Made by a program: the position numbers and the translations under genes
Notes under the pieces: generated by a model
Told to the model about the DNA's origin: nothing
The model's database searches: none
What the model saw: the letters and a program-made list of their open reading frames with translations, nothing else
In this document: positions 58,672-64,000 of the stretch, piece by piece
Position numbering within the stretch: the first letter of the stretch is position 1
How the letters are laid out: each line of letters begins with the position of its first letter
Assembly (NCBI GenBank): GCA_045644145.1
Contig: JAZRGK010000025.1
Location: 97,045-161,044 of the forward strand
Reading direction: 5' to 3'
DNA from: Flemingiibacterium sp045644145
Lineage (GTDB): Bacteria; Bacillota; Clostridia; Oscillospirales; CAG-272
DNA: 64,000 nucleotides

Positions 58672-59958
58672 ATGTTAGATATCAAATACATCAAGGAAAA
58701 CACCGACGAATGTATACAGCGCCTTGCCAACAAGGGCAAGGATGCAAAGGACGAGATTGCACGAATTTTGGAGCTTGATACTACTCGCCGTGCAATGATC
58801 TCCGAAAATGAAGCGCTCAAGGCAGAACAGAATAAGGTTTCAAAGTCTATCCCTCAGCTCAAGAAAGAGGGCAAAGATGTAGCTCCCATTTTCGCACAGA
58901 TGAAGGAGCTCTCAGAAACCATCAAAAATAACGACGAAAAGCTTAAAACTGTCGAAATAGAGTACACTAATCTTATGCTCAGCCTTCCAAATCTTCCCGA
59001 TATGGACTTAAAGCCAGGCGGAAAGGAAAATAATGAGCCTTTAAAGTATTTTGGCGAGCCCCACAAGTTTGACTTTGAGCCAAAGAATCACGTTGATCTC
59101 TGCACAGATCTCGGTCTTATCGACTACAAGCGCGGAACAAAGCTCTCAGGCAACGGATTCTGGATATACCGCGGTATGGGCGCACGTCTTGAATGGGCAC
59201 TTCTCAACTATTTCGTTGATACACACATTGGTGACGGTTACGAGCTTGTGCTTGTTCCCCATATGCTTGGCTACGAATGCGGTCTTACCGCGGGTCAGTT
59301 CCCCAAGTTTGCCGATGACGTATATTGGCTTGAAACCGCAGAAGATGAGCGTCGCCGCTTCATGCTTCCTACCGCAGAAACAGCTCTTGTTGCTCTCCAC
59401 CGCGATGAGATACTTACCGAGGCTGATCTGCCCCGTAAGTATATAAGCTACACCCCCTGCTTCCGCCGCGAGGCAGGCTCCTACCGCGCAGACGAGCGCG
59501 GCATGGTACGCGGTCACCAGTTCAACAAGGTTGAAATGGTGCAGTACACAAAGCCCGAAGATTCCGATGATGCTTTCGCTGAGCTTGTAGGCAAGGCAGA
59601 GGCTCTTGTATCCGGCCTTGGCTTCCATTTCCGCACAGTTAAGCTTGCGGCTGAGGACTGCTCCGCATCCATGGCACGCACCTACGATATAGAGATCCAC
59701 ATTCCTTCTATGGACGGCTACAAGGAGGTTTCCTCTGTATCCAACGCACGTGACTATCAGGCACGCCGCGGTCAGATGCGTTTCAAGAGAGAATCCACCG
59801 GCAAGATCGAATTTGTTCATACCCTGAACGGCTCCGGTCTGGCAACAAGCCGTATTCTTCCTGCTATTGTTGAACAGAATCAGCAAGCAGACGGCAGTGT
59901 AATCGTTCCCGAGGTGCTCCGCAAGTACATCGGCTGCGATGTTATTAAGAAGGGCTAA
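58672..59958 (+). CDS. serS: Serine--tRNA ligase
   Basis: Class II aminoacyl-tRNA synthetase of 428 residues. The N-terminal antiparallel coiled-coil (about 25-100) binds the long arm of tRNA-Ser; motif 2 is FRREAGSYRADERGMVRG and motif 3 GSGLATSRILPAIVEQNQ. The ATG at 58672 has AAGGAG 9 bases ahead; an in-frame GTG at 58642 overlaps parB. No T-box leader is visible, and transcription probably continues from parB. Confidence 0.97.
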   Translation: MLDIKYIKENTDECIQRLANKGKDAKDEIARILELDTTRRAMISENEALKAEQNKVSKSIPQLKKEGKDVAPIFAQMKELSETIKNNDEKLKTVEIEYTNLMLSLPNLPDMDLKPGGKENNEPLKYFGEPHKFDFEPKNHVDLCTDLGLIDYKRGTKLSGNGFWIYRGMGARLEWALLNYFVDTHIGDGYELVLVPHMLGYECGLTAGQFPKFADDVYWLETAEDERRRFMLPTAETALVALHRDEILTEADLPRKYISYTPCFRREAGSYRADERGMVRGHQFNKVEMVQYTKPEDSDDAFAELVGKAEALVSGLGFHFRTVKLAAEDCSASMARTYDIEIHIPSMDGYKEVSSVSNARDYQARRGQMRFKRESTGKIEFVHTLNGSGLATSRILPAIVEQNQQADGSVIVPEVLRKYIGCDVIKKG

Positions 59959-59977
59959 GAACATTATCCCGCTAAGT

Positions 59978-60024
59978 AGGAATGCCGGAGTTTTCCATAA
60001 GCGGCATCCTTTGCGGTGTTTTTC
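59978..60024 (+). terminator. Probable terminator after serS
   Basis: Stem AGGAATGCCG / CGGCAT-CCT with one bulge and a 14-base loop, then TTGCGGTGTTTTT. Confidence 0.5.
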
Positions 60025-60054
60025 CATCTATCTAATGATAAAAAGGAGCGCTTT

Positions 60055-60606
60055 ATGACGGAATTTTTTGAATCCATGCGGAATTGGTTTGGCGAGATCG
60101 CCGGAGAGCGCATCGAACTTGGAACAAATTCCGTAACCACCTTAAACATCATCGTCTGGTCACTTTTTATCGGCTTTTTGATTGCTATAGCAGTTTCAGT
60201 TTACCACAAGCTTGTGCTTGGTTCCCTTATTTCAGCGCTTGTACGCGGAGAAGTATTCACAGAAGATACCGCATGCTCTGCCAAGGAGCTTGGATGCACA
60301 AGTCCACTTGTACGCTTTGCACTTCGAAAGAACGGCACTTTCCGCCGTGTGGTGCGTATGAAAGGCGATACAGATGCCGCAAGGTGCGATAATAGCTTTG
60401 ATGAAGCAAAATTTTACCTGCCCCAAGAGAATGTCCGCCGTGCAGAGAATCTCTACGGCAAATCCGGACTTACCGCAGGTAATATTATCTTGTCAATAGT
60501 AGCATTCCTTGCGCTGGCTATCGTTGCTTTCATAGTTATTCCCGATCTTTTGCAGATGCTCTCCAATTTCATTGCAGGCATCACCCCAAATGACAACATT
60601 ATTTGA
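60055..60606 (+). CDS. Hypothetical two-pass membrane protein
   Basis: Unrecognised protein of 183 residues: a short hydrophilic N-terminus, one membrane helix (about 25-48), a cytosolic or exterior middle region with ENVRRAENLYGKSG, and a second long hydrophobic segment (about 143-166). AAGGAG lies 8 bases before the ATG. The following MORN-repeat gene begins just downstream, so the two proteins may work together at the membrane. Confidence 0.75.
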   Translation: MTEFFESMRNWFGEIAGERIELGTNSVTTLNIIVWSLFIGFLIAIAVSVYHKLVLGSLISALVRGEVFTEDTACSAKELGCTSPLVRFALRKNGTFRRVVRMKGDTDAARCDNSFDEAKFYLPQENVRRAENLYGKSGLTAGNIILSIVAFLALAIVAFIVIPDLLQMLSNFIAGITPNDNII

Positions 60607-60626
60607 CAGTGAGGGACAGTTTTTAT

Positions 60627-61475
60627 ATGAATTACGGACAAACAAACAAAAGGACAAAACGCCGCAGTTCCTTAAGTATTTTTCTGACTATTGTAATAGT
60701 CGCAGCCGTGGCTGTAGGAATTGTATGCGCAGCTATTTACTTTTCCGGCATCCGCTATATCAGACTCAACACCGAAGACGGCGGCACGGTAAAATATTTC
60801 GGAAAGGTGGATGAATTCGGCGATCCTCTCTCCGGAAAGCTCTATTATTCAAATGGAGTTACTGCCGAAATAGACCCTGATACAGGCACTGTTGTGTATT
60901 CAAACGGCGATGTTTATGTAGGCGGACTTGATTCCCTTCACCGTCACGGAAAGGGTACACTTACATACGCATCCGGAGATATTTACGAGGGATCCTTTGA
61001 ACACGATTCCATCACCGGATACGGCAAATATACATTCGTTGGCGGCGATGTTTACGAAGGATATCTTATTGACGGCAAGAAAGACGGTCAGGGTACATAC
61101 GCCTGGGCGGACGGCTCTGTCTACACCGGTAATTTTACAAATGACCTCAAAAACGGCGAAGGCACATATACTTGGTCAGACGGTTCTTCCTACACCGGAA
61201 CTTATGTCAACGAGCTTAAGGATGGCTCCGGAACTTATTCCTTCGCGAACGGAGATAGGTATGTGGGAGAGTTCAAAGCAGATATGCGTCACGGAAACGG
61301 CACATATTACTGGTCCAACGGCGATACATACGAGGGTGAATTCGCAGAAAACAAAATGCACGGAAACGGTAAGTACACCTGGACCAGCGGCAGAGTTTTC
61401 GAAGGTATGTTTGAAAACGGCAAAATCGTAAGAAGCGCAGATGATACCGCAGATACGGTTGCTGACATGCAGTAA
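60627..61475 (+). CDS. Membrane-anchored MORN-repeat protein
   Basis: Protein of 282 residues with one N-terminal membrane helix (about 18-43) and seven complete plus one partial 23-residue MORN repeats (about 92-268; unit such as DVYEGYLIDGKKDGQGTYAW). MORN repeats form an extended beta-sheet often used for lipid or protein contact. In this topology they are probably outside the membrane. The ATG at 60627 is used, with GAGGGAC ahead; an upstream TTG at 60603 overlaps the previous gene's end. The partner is likely the 60055 membrane protein. Confidence 0.85.
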   Translation: MNYGQTNKRTKRRSSLSIFLTIVIVAAVAVGIVCAAIYFSGIRYIRLNTEDGGTVKYFGKVDEFGDPLSGKLYYSNGVTAEIDPDTGTVVYSNGDVYVGGLDSLHRHGKGTLTYASGDIYEGSFEHDSITGYGKYTFVGGDVYEGYLIDGKKDGQGTYAWADGSVYTGNFTNDLKNGEGTYTWSDGSSYTGTYVNELKDGSGTYSFANGDRYVGEFKADMRHGNGTYYWSNGDTYEGEFAENKMHGNGKYTWTSGRVFEGMFENGKIVRSADDTADTVADMQ

Positions 61476-61536
61476 TCTACCTGCACATACGAACTGGTTT
61501 CCATTTATGAATTCCGCCCATTGTTATCTGCTTATG

Positions 61537-61555
61537 GCAATATTACATATTTACT
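61537..61555 (+). promoter_or_regulatory. Operator-like motif overlapping the -35 of the 61625 gene
   Basis: GCAATAT-TAC-ATATTTA, closely resembling the perfect inverted repeat GCAATAT-TTTAC-ATATTGC at 62935-62953 upstream of the next gene. Confidence 0.4.
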
Positions 61556-61578
61556 TTTGGGTGGTTTTACTCTATAAT
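61550..61578 (+). promoter_or_regulatory. Promoter of the beta-propeller gene
   Basis: TTTACT (61550-61555), 17-base spacer, TATAAT (61573-61578). Confidence 0.7.
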
Positions 61579-61624
61579 ATTCTATGTGAGGATATATTTT
61601 ATTAATTCAAGGAGGACACACACC

Positions 61625-62863
61625 ATGAAAATGATCTACAAATCCTTTCCCGTACGCCGCATAAGCCCTATGGACGGCCATTACTTTTTTGGCTACTACG
61701 ACCTTCAGCCAATAAACGCTAATGGCAATCTCCACCTTGCACACAAGGTTGCCTTCACCGACCGCCTCCAGTGTCGCGGCGAAAGCGTAGAGATCGGTCT
61801 TATCGAGATGGGTACCGATAAATTTGAGCGTCTTGACACCACACAGGCATGGTGCTTCCAGCAGGGTGCAATGCTTCAGTGGAATCCTGCAGCTCCAAAT
61901 GATGAAATCATTTATAACTCCTTCGACGGCAATGACTACTATGCAACCATCATGAATATCCATACCGGCGCGAAACGGTATCTTGACAGGCCTGTTGCAA
62001 ACGTATCTCCTAAGGGTGACTATGCCCTCAGCGTAAACTTTGACCGTCTGTTCAAGTTCCGCGCAGGCTACGGATATGCGGGCCAAGGCGATCCTTTCCA
62101 TTATGACAATCACAGCGATAAAGACGGTATCTTCCTCATTGATATGAAGACCGGAAAGAGCAAAATGATTCTCTCGCTGCAGCAGATCTGGGATTTCTAC
62201 GGTGAAAAATGCTACAAGGGCGTAGATAAGAAGATCATCGTAAACCACCTCACCTTCAATACCGACGGCAGCAGATTTTTGGCAATCGTTCGTGACTTCC
62301 CCCCCAAGGGTCAGGGTCATACCTCTGTTACCATTACCGCAAACCGCGACGGAAGCGATATGTTCCTTCTCTCCGACGGCGGTGTTCAGTCCCACTATCA
62401 TTGGAAGGATACAGATACTCTTGCATTCTTCTACGATGCAAAAGAGCTTGACTGCGGCAGAGGCTGGGCTAACAACTACGAGATCAAGGATAAGAAGTAC
62501 GAAGGTAAGGTCATGTGCGACGGCTACTTCTGGTACGATAACCACATGAGCTATTCTCCTGACAGAAAGCTTCTTCTCACCGACTCCTATCCCTTCTCCT
62601 ACGGTCAGGTGCTCACCATCGTAGACCTTGAGCGCAACCTTGCGGTTGAAACCGGCAGATATCAGACTATGATACCTTGCACTGAGTGCTGGTGCTGTGA
62701 CCTTCATCCGGCATGGAGCCCCGACGGCAAGCTTGCAAGTATCGACTCCACTCACGAGGGTATTCGCGGAATCTACACTCTCGACGTAGACGAGGTTCGT
62801 GAATATCTTAAGACCGTGGACGATAATAATCTCCCCTACAATGTAGACTGGATGCCCTTATAA
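61625..62863 (+). CDS. Predicted beta-propeller protein of unknown function
   Basis: Cytoplasmic protein of 412 residues without a signal peptide. Propeller-like blades are seen in LQWNPAAPNDEIIYNSFDG, VANVSPKGDYALSVNFD, LTFNTDGSRFLAIVRDF, MSYSPDRKLLLTDSYPF and HPAWSPDGKLASIDSTHEG. Such WD40/PD40-like proteins include oligogalacturonate-lyase relatives, but no catalytic motif can be named. AAGGAGGAC precedes the ATG. It has its own promoter and a strong terminator; the next gene is carbohydrate-related and has a similar promoter. Confidence 0.7.
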   Translation: MKMIYKSFPVRRISPMDGHYFFGYYDLQPINANGNLHLAHKVAFTDRLQCRGESVEIGLIEMGTDKFERLDTTQAWCFQQGAMLQWNPAAPNDEIIYNSFDGNDYYATIMNIHTGAKRYLDRPVANVSPKGDYALSVNFDRLFKFRAGYGYAGQGDPFHYDNHSDKDGIFLIDMKTGKSKMILSLQQIWDFYGEKCYKGVDKKIIVNHLTFNTDGSRFLAIVRDFPPKGQGHTSVTITANRDGSDMFLLSDGGVQSHYHWKDTDTLAFFYDAKELDCGRGWANNYEIKDKKYEGKVMCDGYFWYDNHMSYSPDRKLLLTDSYPFSYGQVLTIVDLERNLAVETGRYQTMIPCTECWCCDLHPAWSPDGKLASIDSTHEGIRGIYTLDVDEVREYLKTVDDNNLPYNVDWMPL

Positions 62864-62878
62864 TATCACCACATAACA

Positions 62879-62921
62879 GCCCCGTCAGCCTTGCGGCTGA
62901 CGGGGCAATTCTTGTCATTTT
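62879..62921 (+). terminator. Terminator of the beta-propeller gene
   Basis: Twelve-base perfect stem GCCCCGTCAGCC / GGCTGACGGGGC with a TTGC tetraloop, then a T-rich tail. Confidence 0.9.
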
Positions 62922-62934
62922 TATATTATATATT

Positions 62935-62953
62935 GCAATATTTTACATATTGC
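62935..62953. promoter_or_regulatory. Perfect 7-bp inverted repeat, operator candidate
   Basis: GCAATAT-TTTAC-ATATTGC upstream of the 63114 gene; a related half (GCAATAT) recurs at 62998-63004 and a near copy at 61537-61552. Confidence 0.45.
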
Positions 62954-63030
62954 CGTTTTTATCCTTGATTTTATGCGGTTTTAAAATCTACTTTTATGCA
63001 ATATTTTTTTATAAATAGCAAAATACTACA

Positions 63031-63059
63031 TTTACTTTTTTCTGCCATTACATTATAAT
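63031..63059 (+). promoter_or_regulatory. Promoter of the 63114 gene
   Basis: TTTACT (63031-63036), 17-base spacer, TATAAT (63054-63059). It is the same -35, spacing and -10 as the 61550 promoter. Confidence 0.7.
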
Positions 63060-63113
63060 AAAAATATATGGTCAAGCAGTCCACAAATTATTTGTATGTA
63101 AGGAGAATCCTCA

Positions 63114-64000
63114 ATGTACATAAAAAACGGCGCGAAAATTGCAATTTCTATGCCTGAAGCTCCCACTCCACGCGAAAAATTCGCCGCTGAGGAGCTTGAA
63201 AAGTATCTGACGCTTATTCTTGACGTAAAAACCGTATCCGCGGATGCAGATGCCGATGTAAAATTTATAATAGGAGGTCCGTTACGCAATGAGGACGCGA
63301 CTGCCGTTATCTCAAAAGAGGAATTTTCCTCGCTTCTCACAGGTGCTGAGGGAATATTCATCGAAATTCGGGAAAAGGATATCCTCATCGCAGGCAGTGA
63401 GGGCTTCGATGACATGGAGCGCGGAACTATATATGCCGTATACGAGTTTCTTGAGCGTTATGTGGGCTGTTCCCTCACCGCATACAGTCACCCCGACGTT
63501 GATGCAGGCGAGTATATTCCAACCCTTGATTCCCTTGAGCTTTGCAGTGGACGCTATATAAAATCCGCGGCAGACCGTTCATACCGCAGTGCTATTGTGG
63601 AATACGGCGACAAAGCAGGCGATCCGGAGCACAATCTCAATATACCCTTCTTTGATTGGCTTCTTAAAAATCGCTACAACCGCATTGTTACATGGTGCAA
63701 GATATATGAGGGCTACAAGGCAATGGGGCTTATTCCCGAGCTTGAACGCCGTGGTATCAAGTTGACCGTAGGTCATCATGATGCCATCGACTACTGGCTT
63801 CCATTCTTCGGCAACTGTAACTTCCCCGAGCATTATTATGAAACGCATCCGGAATATTTCAGACTCAATGCAGACGGAACTAGATTTAAGCCAAAATTCA
63901 AGGAAGATCCCGGTGGACAGTGGGTTCTTTGCTCCAGAAATGAAGACTGCATAAAGACAATGTCCGCCAACATCATAAAATGGATCGGAGAGAATCCTGC
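63114..64000 (+). CDS. DUF4838-type carbohydrate-related protein, N-terminal part (cut by window edge)
   Basis: Open to the right edge; 295 residues visible, no stop. There is no signal peptide. The N-terminal domain (about 1-145; TPREKFAAEELEKYLTLIL, LIAGSEGFDDMERGTIYAVYEFLERYVGC in pieces) resembles the alpha-glucuronidase/GH20b-like accessory fold, which is followed in relatives by a DUF4838 TIM-barrel-like domain; here the second part begins around YRSAIVEYGD. The lack of export suggests action on imported sugars. AAGGAG precedes the ATG by 9 bases. Exact substrate is unknown. Confidence 0.75.
   Translation, partial: MYIKNGAKIAISMPEAPTPREKFAAEELEKYLTLILDVKTVSADADADVKFIIGGPLRNEDATAVISKEEFSSLLTGAEGIFIEIREKDILIAGSEGFDDMERGTIYAVYEFLERYVGCSLTAYSHPDVDAGEYIPTLDSLELCSGRYIKSAADRSYRSAIVEYGDKAGDPEHNLNIPFFDWLLKNRYNRIVTWCKIYEGYKAMGLIPELERRGIKLTVGHHDAIDYWLPFFGNCNFPEHYYETHPEYFRLNADGTRFKPKFKEDPGGQWVLCSRNEDCIKTMSANIIKWIGENP

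Overview
This window is a 64 kb piece of a chromosome from a Gram-positive, endospore-lineage bacterium, most likely an uncultured member of the Clostridia (Firmicutes/Bacillota) related to gut Oscillospirales or Christensenellales. The evidence is spoVG, an IreB-family protein, a ParB/Noc paralogue beside soj-parB with canonical parS sites, an S-layer-homology protein, separate rpoB and rpoC, AGGAGG-type ribosome binding sites and vegetative promoters of the TTGACA-17-TATAAT type. I see no phage, transposase, CRISPR array, tRNA or rRNA. It is a housekeeping region with some unusual details. Several start codons given here lie downstream of the longest possible frame, because a ribosome binding site supports the later one.

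Left arm (1-33 kb, nearly all minus strand): partial murC and the divergent spoVG; ppa; a serC-serA operon; rpoB-rpoC with their own promoter and a leader of about 250 bases; a yerC-like/methyltransferase/hslO operon; a 2-oxo acid dehydrogenase cluster (DeoR regulator, E2, E3, fused E1 alpha-beta, lipoate ligase) interrupted by three copies of a structured repeat; an operon of two M16 peptidases, lgt and folD; comEC; and a HAD phosphatase/Xer recombinase pair. An MdoB/LtaS-like enzyme and a candidate small RNA lie on the plus strand near 30-31 kb.

Right arm (33-64 kb, mostly plus strand): small membrane proteins; a YgiQ radical-SAM protein; ireB-ribF and a D,D-carboxypeptidase-like gene; the rpmG-secE-nusG-rplK-rplA operon, which ends in a terminator before any rplJ/rplL; a minus-strand island (SLH-transglutaminase, a methylglyoxal-synthase-like gene and a MinD-like gene); glyA; cinA; a galactokinase; walJ; rlmH; and a WG-repeat protein. 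Then comes the origin-proximal block mnmG-rsmG-noc-soj-parB-serS with two perfect parS sites. The end holds a MORN-repeat membrane protein and the start of a carbohydrate-related locus (a beta-propeller protein and a large DUF4838-type protein cut by the window edge).

Most notable points: the MinD-like gene has no usable ATG/GTG/TTG before its Walker A motif and appears to start at ACG; its neighbour resembles methylglyoxal synthase but has lost key active-site residues; a roughly 160-bp structured repeat family shows compensatory stem changes; a short promoter-to-terminator unit could encode a small RNA or 13-residue peptide; the DacF-like and ComEC proteins carry degenerate catalytic motifs; and the two carbohydrate genes at the right end share an operator-like motif.
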